In this document: positions 43,821 to 53,529 of the stretch, in pieces
Layout: each line of letters begins with the position of its first letter
Position numbering within the stretch: the stretch's first letter is position 1
From: Clostridium algidicarnis DSM 15099
GTDB lineage: Bacteria > Bacillota > Clostridia > Clostridiales > Clostridiaceae
Direction: 5' to 3'
NCBI RefSeq assembly: GCF_002934235.1
Contig: NZ_PTIS01000014.1
Span: forward strand, 17,653-81,652
Length of the DNA: 64,000 bases
The notes under the pieces: generated by a model
What the model was told of the DNA's origin: nothing
The model's input: the letters and a program-made list of their open reading frames with translations, nothing else
The model's database searches: none
Program-made: the position numbers and the translations under genes

Positions 43821-44660
43821 TTAACTTACATTTGGATCTAAAAAATCTCTCATTCCATCGCCCATAAAGTTTATTGACATAACAGTTAAAAATACACACA
43901 ATCCTGGGGGTATCCAAAGCCACCATTCACTTTGAAGTGTTCTCATATTTTGAGCTGCCGCCAGCATATTTCCCCAACTTGGCTGTGGGGGCTTTACTCC
44001 CATACCTAAAAAACTTAGGGATGCTTCTGTTAATATACCGCTAGCTATGGATAATGTAGACGCCACAATTACAGATGGAATAATATTAGGCAAAAGATGT
44101 TTTAATAATATTCTTATGTTTTTAATTCCTAAAGCATGAGCCGCTTCAATGTATTCAGATTTTTTTAGTTTTAATATTTCTGCCCTTACTATCCTTGCTA
44201 TGCCTGTCCAAGATAATACTCCTATTATTATAATTACATTCCATATATTTGGACCTAGAATTGCTGCCATAGCTATTGCAATAACAAAAAATGGAAAGCA
44301 CATAAATACATCAACTATACGCATTATTATACTATCTACAACTCCACCATAAAATCCTGCTATAATGCCTAAGGTTGTTCCTATAAATATTTGAATTAAC
44401 ATACCTAACATTCCAACTGTTAAAGATACTCTTCCACCGTATACAAGCCTTGCAAATACATCTCTTCCCATTTCATCTGTACCTAAAATATGATCTTTTG
44501 ATGGCGACATAGAAATATTCATCAAATCCACTTTATTTATATCCTTTGATATTATAAGTGGTGCTATAATAGAAAAAACTACTAATATTAATATCAGTAC
44601 AGTTCCAATTATAGCTAATTTATTTTTTTTAAATCTATTTAAACCTCTGTTTTTAATCAT
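43821..44660 (-). CDS. Peptide/nickel ABC transporter permease, DppC/OppC type
   Basis: A 279-residue permease with an N-terminal OppC anchor (KLAIIGTVLILILVVFSIIA), LGTDEMGRDVFARLVYGGR (the OppC/DppC signature near residue 54) and an EAA loop (EYIEAAHALGIKN), then four more membrane segments. It is the last gene of a three-gene operon (binding protein, DppB, DppC). No ATPase genes follow; a dispersed repeat closes the operon. Confidence 0.9.
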   Translation of the reverse strand: MIKNRGLNRFKKNKLAIIGTVLILILVVFSIIAPLIISKDINKVDLMNISMSPSKDHILGTDEMGRDVFARLVYGGRVSLTVGMLGMLIQIFIGTTLGIIAGFYGGVVDSIIMRIVDVFMCFPFFVIAIAMAAILGPNIWNVIIIIGVLSWTGIARIVRAEILKLKKSEYIEAAHALGIKNIRILLKHLLPNIIPSVIVASTLSIASGILTEASLSFLGMGVKPPQPSWGNMLAAAQNMRTLQSEWWLWIPPGLCVFLTVMSINFMGDGMRDFLDPNVS

Positions 44661-44789
44661 ATAAATCCCCTGCTTTTAAATATATAATTTTTTTGTAACT
44701 TTAGATATACAATCCTTTATAATATTAATACCTTAATTTCCTATTCCTTTAGTTATATCCATCTTTTTATTTTTAATTAAAAGATCTAA

Positions 44790-45755
44790 CTACTCTTCAT
44801 ATGTAATCCTAGGGTCTACTATGGAATAAAGCACATCTGCTACTAGATTAGATAATAATATAATTATAGCTACTATCATTAAAATCCCCATAATAAGTGG
44901 ATAATCTCGATTTAAAACTGCATCATAATTTAGCCTACCTATTCCTGGCCATATAAATATAGTTTCTGTTAATAATGCACCGGAAAATAAATATGGAATC
45001 TGCATACAGAGTACTGTTATTATCGTTATTAAAGCATTTTTAAAACCATGTTTCCAAATAACAGTCCTATTTTTTAAACCTTTTGCTTTAGCTGTCCTCA
45101 TATAATCTTTGTTTATAACTTCAATCATAGATGACCTAGTATATTTCATAAGAGCTGCTATATTCATAAATGACAAAACTAAAGATGGTAACACCATGTG
45201 TTTTGCAACATCTACAAAGGATTTTATTCCAGTATAGCTTTCACCTGCTGTTCTCATTCCCGATATTGGAAATATTGTAGTATCAAAAGATAACATCTTA
45301 ATTAATAATAGTCCAAAAAAGAATGAGGGTATAGAAATGCCTATGAAAGATATTATTGTTGCTAAATAGTCAAAAGTGCTATTTCTTTTAGTTGCAGAAA
45401 TAACCCCTACTGGTATTGCTATAGCTGTGCTTATTATAGAGGAAACTATGGATAACAAAAGGGTGTTCCATATCCTGCTATTTATAACTGAAAGAACAGG
45501 CTCCTTAAATTGTATGGAATATCCAAAGTCTCCTACCATAGCCCTACGTACCCACTTTATATATTTAATAGGTAATGGGTCATAAAAGCCTAAATTTTTT
45601 AACATGATTTCAGTTTGTTCTGCCGGTATATTTGGATTTATCATTTGAATATAAGGATTTCCAGGTTGCATATGAACCATGGCAAAAACTACTATGGATA
45701 CACCAAATAAAACTATTAAAGTAGTTGTAAGTCTTTTATATATATACTTTTTCAA
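44790..45755 (-). CDS. Peptide/nickel ABC transporter permease, DppB/OppB type
   Basis: A 321-residue permease: the N-terminal segment MKKYIYKRLTTTLIVLFGVS is typical of DppB, followed by MQPGNPY, an EAA loop (RTAKAKGLKNRTVIWKHGFK) and LLTETIFIWPGIGRL near the C-terminus. About six membrane segments. It is separated from the binding-protein gene by 94 bases and from DppC by 129. Confidence 0.9.
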   Translation of the reverse strand: MKKYIYKRLTTTLIVLFGVSIVVFAMVHMQPGNPYIQMINPNIPAEQTEIMLKNLGFYDPLPIKYIKWVRRAMVGDFGYSIQFKEPVLSVINSRIWNTLLLSIVSSIISTAIAIPVGVISATKRNSTFDYLATIISFIGISIPSFFFGLLLIKMLSFDTTIFPISGMRTAGESYTGIKSFVDVAKHMVLPSLVLSFMNIAALMKYTRSSMIEVINKDYMRTAKAKGLKNRTVIWKHGFKNALITIITVLCMQIPYLFSGALLTETIFIWPGIGRLNYDAVLNRDYPLIMGILMIVAIIILLSNLVADVLYSIVDPRITYEE

Positions 45756-45849
45756 AACATCACCTCAAACTCACTAAGACTATAAAACACTATAAATTTG
45801 TGCAGGCCTCTATAATATCTTAAAGAAACCTGCACCATTCTAACCTTTA

Positions 45850-47526
45850 TTATTCTTCAATGTACCAATTTTCAACATCTATAAAATCTAAATTTGTATT
45901 TGGAGTAAAGTTTTTAAGTTTAGGATTTGTAGCTTTAACTATGTTTGGTGAGAAGAAATATACCCATGGCACGTCATTATTCATTATTTTAGCATAATCT
46001 TTATATATTTCTTTTCTCTTATTCATATCTGAAACCTCAATACCTTGCTCCATTAACTTATCTGCCTCTGGATTTTTGTAGCTTGATATATTCCAACCAA
46101 AAGTATTCTTTTTATCTGAAGCAGCAGTAGAATGCCAATATGGTTTTGCATCTGGATCTATAGGAAGCATATTAGCCATTAAATATAAATCAAATTCATG
46201 ATCCCCAACTACTTGTTGCATAAGAGTACTAAATTCCATTGTAAGTATTTCTACATCAATTCCTACATCCTTCAAGTTCGATTGTATAAGTAACGCTCTT
46301 TGTTCTTGATCCTTATTACCACTTGGGCAATGTAGTTTGACTTTAAACTTCTCATCTTTGCTATTTTCTAATATTCCGTCCTTATCTTTATCTTCCCATC
46401 CAGCTTCTTTTAAAAGAGTTTTAGATTTTTCTACATCATAATTATATTCATTAAGCCCAGCATCTTTTGGATAAGCCCATGAAGATGGCAGCATAGGAAC
46501 ATTAACAAGAACTCCATTACCTTCTGAACGTTTTTCTAAGTCATCTTTACGATTTATTCCATACATAAGTGCTTGTCTAACCTTAACATCTTGAAATCTA
46601 TCTTGTCTTAAATTTATTCCCATATAAAGTATGGCATTTTTAGGATAGTTAACTAATTCAAATTTCTTTTGACTTAAATCTTCTCTATCCTTCTTCTTCA
46701 AAGTTGAAACATCTGCAACATCTACAGTTCCATTTTGAAGTTCGCCTTGCACAGTTTCAGGATTTGTAACTTTAAATACAAACTTTTTTGTTTTAGCCTT
46801 GTCCCCATAAAAATCATCATTTCTTTCAAATTCTACGCTTTGTCCCTTTTCGAATTTAATAAATTTATATGGACCACTACCTACTGGATTTCCTAATAAG
46901 TCACTGCTTTCAGTCCACTTTTCAACAGGTACATCCCCCCATATATGCTTAGGTATAATTGGAGTTGTCCCTATCTTTCCTAGGGCTACGGAATAAGGCT
47001 TTTCAAAGTGAAACTCTATAGTATCACCATTAACCTTTATACCTTCTATAGAATCTGCTTTGCCTTCACTATACTCTTTAACGCCCTTTACTTTTTCAAC
47101 TACATCTTTGCTAGAACCTTCATAATTTTTATTTGCTAAAGTCTTAAAAGTAAATTCTATATCATCCATAGTCAAATCTTTTCCATCATGCCACTTGATA
47201 CCTTTTTTAAGTTTAAATTTATATACTAAATTATCACTAGATATCTCATGACTTTCTGCCATATCGTCTTTTAGATTATAATCTTTATCATAAGTTAAAA
47301 AACTAGAGTAAACTAAATCATTTACAGCATCATCATATGTAGTATTTGCTATCAACGGATTAAATACACCAGTTGGAGCAGTATTTAATGCATATACTAT
47401 TTTTTCTTTAACCTTCGGTTCAGAAGTCACTTTATCTGTTTTCTCATTATTACTACAGCCTGTAAACACTAAAGACATAGAAATAATAGCCGAAAAAATT
47501 AGACATCCTATTTTTTTATTTTTCAT
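45850..47526 (-). CDS. Peptide-binding lipoprotein (family 5 solute-binding protein)
   Basis: A 558-residue DppA/OppA-type lipoprotein. The lipobox FTGC has Cys at about 24. The family-5 region is clear: LKKGIKWHDGKDLTMDDIEF, GSGPYKFIKFEKGQSVEFER, VRQALMYGINRKDDL. It captures peptides (or nickel/other small ligands) for the two permeases downstream. An AGGAGG-type site precedes the ATG. A frameshifted lipoprotein gene lies just upstream on the same strand. Confidence 0.92.
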   Translation of the reverse strand: MKNKKIGCLIFSAIISMSLVFTGCSNNEKTDKVTSEPKVKEKIVYALNTAPTGVFNPLIANTTYDDAVNDLVYSSFLTYDKDYNLKDDMAESHEISSDNLVYKFKLKKGIKWHDGKDLTMDDIEFTFKTLANKNYEGSSKDVVEKVKGVKEYSEGKADSIEGIKVNGDTIEFHFEKPYSVALGKIGTTPIIPKHIWGDVPVEKWTESSDLLGNPVGSGPYKFIKFEKGQSVEFERNDDFYGDKAKTKKFVFKVTNPETVQGELQNGTVDVADVSTLKKKDREDLSQKKFELVNYPKNAILYMGINLRQDRFQDVKVRQALMYGINRKDDLEKRSEGNGVLVNVPMLPSSWAYPKDAGLNEYNYDVEKSKTLLKEAGWEDKDKDGILENSKDEKFKVKLHCPSGNKDQEQRALLIQSNLKDVGIDVEILTMEFSTLMQQVVGDHEFDLYLMANMLPIDPDAKPYWHSTAASDKKNTFGWNISSYKNPEADKLMEQGIEVSDMNKRKEIYKDYAKIMNNDVPWVYFFSPNIVKATNPKLKNFTPNTNLDFIDVENWYIEE

Positions 47527-47638
47527 GATTTTCCTCCTCAGTAAATTACTATTGTCACCTAATTATATGAATTTTTTTATTCATATTTCAAGTGATATTG
47601 ATATTTAAAATTCAACCTGCTTCAATCATTTGAAATTA

Positions 47639-48365
47639 CTATAGGTTTGTTTTCTTCCAATCTTTTATAGAATTATCCAGTTCAGTTAGTTTATCAACTA
47701 GATTAAAATCTTTATCAAATTCTTTGTCTAATTCCTTTACTACTCGTAATTTATATCTTGCAAAACTGAGCATACCTTCCGCTTTTTGTAAATTACCTTT
47801 ATTTAATCCATCTTTTAATGCAAATGCTTCATCTATAGCTTTTATTGTTTCTAATTTCTTTTTTTCTGATATATTCATTTCTTTTTCTTTTATTCTAGAA
47901 TTAAATTCCTCTAATCTTTTTGACTCTAAATCACTAGCATCAAATTTAGGATCTATTTTTTTTGCAGTTTCTATAGCATCTTGTGCAAGTTTTAATAAAT
48001 TGCTTGCCTCACCTAAGTTATATTCATTTATATCCTTTACAGTAAATACCTTATTTACAGCTTCTCTTGCCTGATCTGCTGCCTCGTCACTTATATCCTT
48101 TTTGTTAATTGCCGCTTCTTGAGTAATATTTAATTTAATAGTTAAGCTATACTTTTCATATCCTAGAATAATTTTAGTATTTATATTTCTTTGTTTTTCT
48201 TCTAGATTTCCCTTAACTATTACTTCTATGTTTTTTGTGTCCTCGTTATAGTTTATTCTTATTATATTTTTCAATAACCTCAGCCTTTTTATTTTTAGTT
48301 CCACATCCAACCATTAGTGGAACCATAATTAAAATAGACATAACTAATGATAATACTCTCTTCAT
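47639..48365 (-). pseudogene. Frameshifted lipoprotein gene
   Basis: An N-terminal piece with a good ribosome site (GGGGGGAAAAG) and ATG at 48365 encodes a signal with lipobox LMVGC and then GTKNKKAEVIEKYNKNKL before a stop near 48247. The rest of the protein (NYNEDTKNIEVIVKGNLEEK onward, about 210 residues, helix-rich, lysine/glutamate-rich) continues in another frame to 47639. The two frames meet near AATAAGAATAAACTATAACG, with no long homopolymer. A single indel breaks the lipoprotein; a sequencing error is possible. Its shape (lipobox plus coiled-coil) and position suggest an envelope protein of unknown role. Confidence 0.7.
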
Positions 48366-48626
48366 GTCTTTTCCCCCCGTAGAATTATTATTACTAAACC
48401 ATTATATGAATTTTATAATATACATATCAAGTTGTATCAGTATTTAAAATCTACCTTGACTTAATCATTTAAAATCCCTCTAGCAAAATGTTAAAATTTT
48501 ATTTAATTATACTATTATTTATACGTTTTAAAGTTGAATAATTTTTTAACAAGGTTATAATGTAATTGTATACCTTTACAAAGGTGTCCAACTTATTACA
48601 AATAATATTATACAGGGGGTATAAAA

Positions 48627-49070
48627 ATGGCAGTAGAAGTTTTTAAAAGTACCACTAAATTAACAGATGGACTTAAAATTGAATGTTCAGCTAGAAACCA
48701 CAAAATAATAATGGACGAGCCTCAATCCTTAGGTGGATCAGATGCTGGTATGAATCCTGTAGAAGCATTATTATGTTCTCTTGGAGCTTGCCAATGCATA
48801 GTTGCCAAATGTTTTGCTAAACTAAAAAAAATAGATCTTCAAGAATTTTGGATAGAGCTTGAAGGCGACTTAGATCCTGATGGATTCCAAGGAAAGAATA
48901 AAGATGTTAAAATTGGTTTTCAAGCAATAAAAAGTAACATACATATAAAGTCAACTTCTTCAAAAGAAGATATTGAAAAGTTTGTTCAGTTTATTGAAGA
49001 TACATGTCCTGTATGTGATAGCTTGAAAAATGCACCTAGAATATCTTCAGAAATAATAATAGAAAAATAG
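48627..49070 (+). CDS. OsmC family protein (YhfA-like)
   Basis: A 147-residue member of the OsmC/Ohr thiol peroxidase fold. The two family cysteines are visible: CSLGACQCIVAKCF in the first half and DTCPVCDSLKNAP near the end. This is the YhfA-like branch rather than Ohr; peroxide reduction is plausible but unproven. GGGGGT ribosome site. It ends at the dispersed repeat shared with the convergent exporter operon. Confidence 0.87.
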   Translation: MAVEVFKSTTKLTDGLKIECSARNHKIIMDEPQSLGGSDAGMNPVEALLCSLGACQCIVAKCFAKLKKIDLQEFWIELEGDLDPDGFQGKNKDVKIGFQAIKSNIHIKSTSSKEDIEKFVQFIEDTCPVCDSLKNAPRISSEIIIEK

Positions 49071-49102
49071 CAAGAAAACACTACTATATAAAAGGATAAA
49101 AA

Positions 49103-49158
49103 AGGAAGCACCTCAGGGGTGCTCCCAGTAAAAGGGAGGACCTCTGAGGTGCTTCCTT
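49103..49158. repeat. Dispersed double-palindrome repeat, copy 5 (bidirectional terminator)
   Basis: Arms GGAAGCACCTCAGGGGTGCT and GGACCTCTGAGGTGCTTCC around CCAGTAAAAGGG, flanked by A- and T-rich runs on either side. It lies between convergent genes (OsmC and the FtsX permease), ideal for a two-way terminator. Loop and arms are nearly the same as in copy 4. Confidence 0.85.
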
Positions 49159-49164
49159 TTTTTG

Positions 49165-52100
49165 TTATTCTGCGCTTTTTAGTGATTCTATCATGTCTAT
49201 TTTGTCGAACTTTTTATACATTGCAAGGTTTACGATTATGGAAAATATCATTGTAAGCCCTACTGAGTATAGGAAATAAATTGGTGGAACTTTTCTTATG
49301 AACATTAGTATATTGGTTTCTGCACTTATTATTACAAAGTTATTTAAAAGTACCCCAAGGCCTATACCTGTTAAACTTCCTATGACTGTTAATATAATAT
49401 TTTCCCTGTATATATAGGAAGCTAGTTCTTTATTATAAAATCCTAGAAGCTTTATAGTTGCAAGTTCTCGTCTTCTTTCATTAATATTTATATTTGTTAG
49501 ATTATATATCACAACAAAGGCTAGTACCCCTGCTGATACTATAAGAACTAGAACTACGGCATTTATACTCTTTACGCTTTCATCATAATTAAGTTGAATA
49601 TTATTTTTAAAGCTTACAGAATTCACTCCATTGATTTTTGTTAGAAGTTTTGAAGTATCATCTTCTACATGAATTTCAGTGTTTTGTAATAATCCATAAA
49701 AGCCATTAAATTTCAAGCTTTCTCCCGTTACCTTTTCATAATATTTAGGGCTCATGTAAATATAATGCATAACATAATGCTCAGTTATATGAGATATCTT
49801 AGCTTCTATAGTGATATCATCAATGACTATTTTAAAGCTATCTCCTACATTTTTCCCCATAATTTTTGAAAGCTTTTCAGTTATAATTACGCCCTCATCA
49901 TTAAGATTCAAATCTTTTTCCTTCATTGTAAGATTTATATAACTATTGATGTCTTCAGCATTTTCAGGAACTACTATATAAACATCTTCACTTTCAGGAT
50001 TCTTTTCCTTCACTGTTCCATTTTTTGAATAACTAAAAAGTACAGATTTTATATTAGAATCTTCTATAATCTTATCTTTCATTTCGTCTTTTTCATCTTC
50101 ATTTATGTTACTTGTAAGATTGGATTGCACATCATATTTATAAATCTTATTAAATTGATTTTCTGTGGATCCTACTATACCTTCTCTAATGCCAAATCCA
50201 GTTATCATAAGACCAGTACAAGCAGCTACTCCTATTACTGTCATGAAAAGTCTTTGTTTATATCTAAATACATTTCTTGCTGTAACCTTTTTTGTGAAAC
50301 TTAGCCTTTTCCACAAAAAGTTTACTCGTTCAAGCAATATAACCTTCCCTGATTTAGGTGCCTTTGGTCTCATTAAAGATGCTGGTACCTCTTTTAATTC
50401 TCCTAAGGTTGCTGCTATTACAGATATTGATATAAATAATATCACTATAATCCCTGACTTTACTGCAAGCCCCATATTGAAGGGTGTTAACACATAGGGA
50501 ATTGTATATAGTGATCCATAAGCTTTGATTATAAGCTTTGGAAATAATGTGAATCCAAAACTTATTCCAACGGCGATACCTACAAGGCTTGCCGCAAGTG
50601 AATATATAAGATAATGAGATACTATTGATGTTATTGAATATCCTAGAGCTTTAAATGTACCTATTTCTATTCTCTTTTCCTGAACCATCCTTGTCATGGT
50701 GGTTAAACTAACTAAGGCTGCCACCAAGAAAAATATAAGGGGGAATACCCTTCCTATGTTGTCCATTCTATCGCTATCTTGCCTATAGGTCTCATACCCA
50801 ACATTGGTGGATCTTCCAAGAACATACCACTCTGGATCTTTCATATGATTAAGGTCATATCTATTTTTCTCAATCTTTTCTTGGCCTTCCTTAATCTTGT
50901 TATTGGCCTTTTCCTCTTCTATCCTTAACTTTTCAAGATTTTCATTAATTACTTTTTCACCTTGTTTTAATTTATCTTTTCCTTCATTTAGCTTTTTTAA
51001 GCCTTCTTCTCTACCTTTATTTAACTGAACTTCTGAATCACTTAACTTTTTCTCATTTTCTTCAATATACTTTCTGCCAGATTCAATTTCTGTCTCTCCT
51101 TTTTGAAGTAAAGCCTCTTTAGCATCTACCTCTTTTTGTCCTATAGATATCTTAAGAGCTGCATTATCAAAATTAGCTTTTATTTCTTCTATATTGAAAT
51201 AATAACTTATCTTCTCTAAATTATTATTATCTTTTAGCGAATTGTACATATTATCAAAATCTTTACCCTTAATATTATTTTTATAAATATCATTTATAAG
51301 GTTATATTCTGCTAAAAATTCTGTATTACTCGGATCAGAATCTAGCTGCGCTTTTGCTAATGCTACCCTGCCTAGTATTGCTGATGAAATATTACTTGCA
51401 GCCTCACCTTTACCTGAAATTATCTGTTTTTCGCTATTATAAAGTTTAGATTTAGCCTCTTTAATTTGAAGCTTACCATCTTCAATTTCTTGTGCCTTTA
51501 ACTTCAGCTGATTCTTACCATCAGTTAATTCTACCTTGGCTGATTTTATTTTATTTTCTCCATCTTCCATTTCTTTATTGAAAATATCTTCACTTTTTTT
51601 AAGTTCCTCTTCACCTTGATTTATTTTATCTTTTTCATTTTCTAATTTAGAATATGCATCTTTAAATTTATCTTCTACTTCCTTTTTTGATGCATTTAAT
51701 TCTTCCTCTGCTTCATTTATCTTGGTATTCCCTGTTTCTAAAATCTCATCATATCTAAGTCCACTTCTTTTAACTCCAAGTGTCTTAAGACCTTCTTCTA
51801 TGATTTGACTTTTTTCTTTATATTTTTCATTATAAAGAAGGCTACTTTTCGACTGATTATTATTAGTTCTTACATATACTTCGGTGTAAACCTCACTTTT
51901 AAATACATCTTCTAATATATAAATAAACCCTTTTACAGATCCATTTCCAACAGAACTAAGTTGCCTTTGAAGTGATATATATAAAGGTGAATCCGCAGTA
52001 CCTACGATTTCAAATTCATTATTTTTTAAGCTATCACCTATATCATTATTACTTCCAGATTCTACAACAATTTTACTTCCTATCTCTAGATTATTTGCTT

Positions 52101-52518
52101 TTAAAAACTTATCCTCAACTATAGCTTCATTGTTGTTTTCGGGCCTTCTACCACTAACTATATTTATATCATTTATGCCACCTGATTCTTGCAATGAATT
52201 TATATTCATAACTAAAGACCTGTTGTCCTTTTCAATTACACCATCTAATGAATAAGCGCCTACAGCCTTTGTTACACCACTTTGTTTTTCCACTTCATCT
52301 ACATCATCTTTAGTAAGTCCAAGTGTAGAAATTAATTTAAAATCCATAAGATTATTTTCATTAAAATAACGATCTGCTGATAGTTTCATATCTGGACTTG
52401 TAGCCCTAACCCCTGCATAAAATGATACTCCAACTGCAATAATTATAACTATTGACAAAAATCTTGAACAAGTCTTTCTTATATCTCTACCTAAATTTTT
52501 TAAAAATGTTTTCTTCAT
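49165..52518 (-). CDS. FtsX/MacB-family ABC permease with large extracytoplasmic coiled coil
   Basis: A 1,117-residue permease. It has an N-terminal helix (TCSRFLSIVIIIAVGVSFYA), a MacB-type periplasmic-like core, a long charged coiled coil (about residues 270-555, rich in KxEE and NEGK repeats), and two FtsX domains (about 595-720 and 1000-1110), each with three membrane segments. Very long FtsX proteins of this kind are known in Firmicutes, usually with one ATPase gene upstream, as here. The cargo is unknown; the coiled coil could reach through the cell wall. The start follows the ATPase stop by two bases. Confidence 0.88.
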   Translation of the reverse strand: MKKTFLKNLGRDIRKTCSRFLSIVIIIAVGVSFYAGVRATSPDMKLSADRYFNENNLMDFKLISTLGLTKDDVDEVEKQSGVTKAVGAYSLDGVIEKDNRSLVMNINSLQESGGINDINIVSGRRPENNNEAIVEDKFLKANNLEIGSKIVVESGSNNDIGDSLKNNEFEIVGTADSPLYISLQRQLSSVGNGSVKGFIYILEDVFKSEVYTEVYVRTNNNQSKSSLLYNEKYKEKSQIIEEGLKTLGVKRSGLRYDEILETGNTKINEAEEELNASKKEVEDKFKDAYSKLENEKDKINQGEEELKKSEDIFNKEMEDGENKIKSAKVELTDGKNQLKLKAQEIEDGKLQIKEAKSKLYNSEKQIISGKGEAASNISSAILGRVALAKAQLDSDPSNTEFLAEYNLINDIYKNNIKGKDFDNMYNSLKDNNNLEKISYYFNIEEIKANFDNAALKISIGQKEVDAKEALLQKGETEIESGRKYIEENEKKLSDSEVQLNKGREEGLKKLNEGKDKLKQGEKVINENLEKLRIEEEKANNKIKEGQEKIEKNRYDLNHMKDPEWYVLGRSTNVGYETYRQDSDRMDNIGRVFPLIFFLVAALVSLTTMTRMVQEKRIEIGTFKALGYSITSIVSHYLIYSLAASLVGIAVGISFGFTLFPKLIIKAYGSLYTIPYVLTPFNMGLAVKSGIIVILFISISVIAATLGELKEVPASLMRPKAPKSGKVILLERVNFLWKRLSFTKKVTARNVFRYKQRLFMTVIGVAACTGLMITGFGIREGIVGSTENQFNKIYKYDVQSNLTSNINEDEKDEMKDKIIEDSNIKSVLFSYSKNGTVKEKNPESEDVYIVVPENAEDINSYINLTMKEKDLNLNDEGVIITEKLSKIMGKNVGDSFKIVIDDITIEAKISHITEHYVMHYIYMSPKYYEKVTGESLKFNGFYGLLQNTEIHVEDDTSKLLTKINGVNSVSFKNNIQLNYDESVKSINAVVLVLIVSAGVLAFVVIYNLTNININERRRELATIKLLGFYNKELASYIYRENIILTVIGSLTGIGLGVLLNNFVIISAETNILMFIRKVPPIYFLYSVGLTMIFSIIVNLAMYKKFDKIDMIESLKSAE

Positions 52519-52520
52519 AA

Positions 52521-53225
52521 TTACCACTCTATACTTTCTATTGATACAGGATTCGAATTTATCTTTACATCTTGTACCTTGCCACTTTTTACAGTTATGA
52601 CCTTATCTGCAATTGGTGCTATAGCTGAATTATGGGTTATTATAATAACAGTCATGTTATATTTTTTTGATGTATCATATAAAATCTTAAGTATGGATTT
52701 ACCTGTATTATAATCTAAAGCTCCTGTAGGCTCATCACAAAGAAGAAGCTTTGGATTTTTTGCAAGGGCTCTTGCTATTGATACTCTTTGTTGTTCCCCA
52801 CCTGAAAGTTGTGACGGGAAATTATATATTCTATCTTCAAGTCCTACGCTTTTAAGTACTTCTAGTGGGTTTATAGGATCCTTGCATATTTCAACTGCTA
52901 GTTCAACATTTTCCAGCGCATTTAAGTTTTGAATTAAGTTATAAAATTGAAATACAAATCCTATTTCTTCACGTCTATAAGTTGTAAGACCTTTTTTATC
53001 ATATTTACTTATCTCATTTCCATTAACAAATATATTTCCATCTGTAACATTATCCATGCCTCCAAGAAGATTAAGTATAGTAGACTTCCCAGCACCACTT
53101 GACCCAAGCACAATAACAACTTCACCCTTATCTATGGAAAATGAAACATCATCTACGGCTTTAATAATAACTTCACCCATTGTGTAACTCTTCTTTACAT
53201 TTTTAAACTCTATAAAATCTTTCAT
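52521..53225 (-). CDS. ABC transporter ATP-binding protein (MacB/LolD-like)
   Basis: A 234-residue ATPase for the FtsX permease downstream. Walker A GSSGAGKST (about 39-47), signature LSGGEQQRVSIARALAKNP, Walker B LLLCDEPTGALD and switch His in IIITHNSAIAPIADKVI are intact. LLGGMDNVTDG and VFQFYNLIQNLNALENVELA are typical of LolD/MacB-type ATPases. The leader carries structured element copy E, 63 bases upstream and in sense. Confidence 0.93.
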   Translation of the reverse strand: MKDFIEFKNVKKSYTMGEVIIKAVDDVSFSIDKGEVVIVLGSSGAGKSTILNLLGGMDNVTDGNIFVNGNEISKYDKKGLTTYRREEIGFVFQFYNLIQNLNALENVELAVEICKDPINPLEVLKSVGLEDRIYNFPSQLSGGEQQRVSIARALAKNPKLLLCDEPTGALDYNTGKSILKILYDTSKKYNMTVIIITHNSAIAPIADKVITVKSGKVQDVKINSNPVSIESIEW

Positions 53226-53288
53226 TCTTTACTTTTCTCCAATCTATATATAGTATATTTACAAATCTATGAACCTCGGTTCTCTTTT

Positions 53289-53434
53289 ATCCCATGGCTA
53301 CCAGACCTAACACCCCTATCCTCTTCAAGGTGGGGGGTGACGGCTGCTACGCCCCTTTATAAGTTCTTCTAAGCCTTTGATGGAGAGATGTATTCCTTAT
53401 AAGCAAACTCCACCTGAGTCTAAAAATCACTTGA
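53289..53434 (-). repeat. Structured dispersed element, copy E (full length)
   Basis: On the minus strand from TCAAGTGATTTTTAGACTCA to GGTAGCCATGGGATAA. Core blocks match copies A and D: GGAGTTTGCTTATAAGGAAT, GGGGCGTAGCAGCCGTCA, CCTTGAAGAGGATAGGGGTG. The first hairpin is weaker here because the right arm has drifted (AAAGGCTT in place of CTGAGTCT). It lies just upstream of the ABC ATPase gene. Confidence 0.8.
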
Positions 53435-53529
53435 TTTTAAAAAATACCGCCACTTTAAAAGTAGCAAGTTTTAAGTATTATATCTTTTATTGAATTTTTA
53501 AATAATGTCTTAAGTTTGTGTGTTAATAG

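Noticed and set aside
48235..48447. + strand 70-residue frame opposite the split lipoprotein
   Set aside because: Shadow of the lipoprotein signal region on the other strand.
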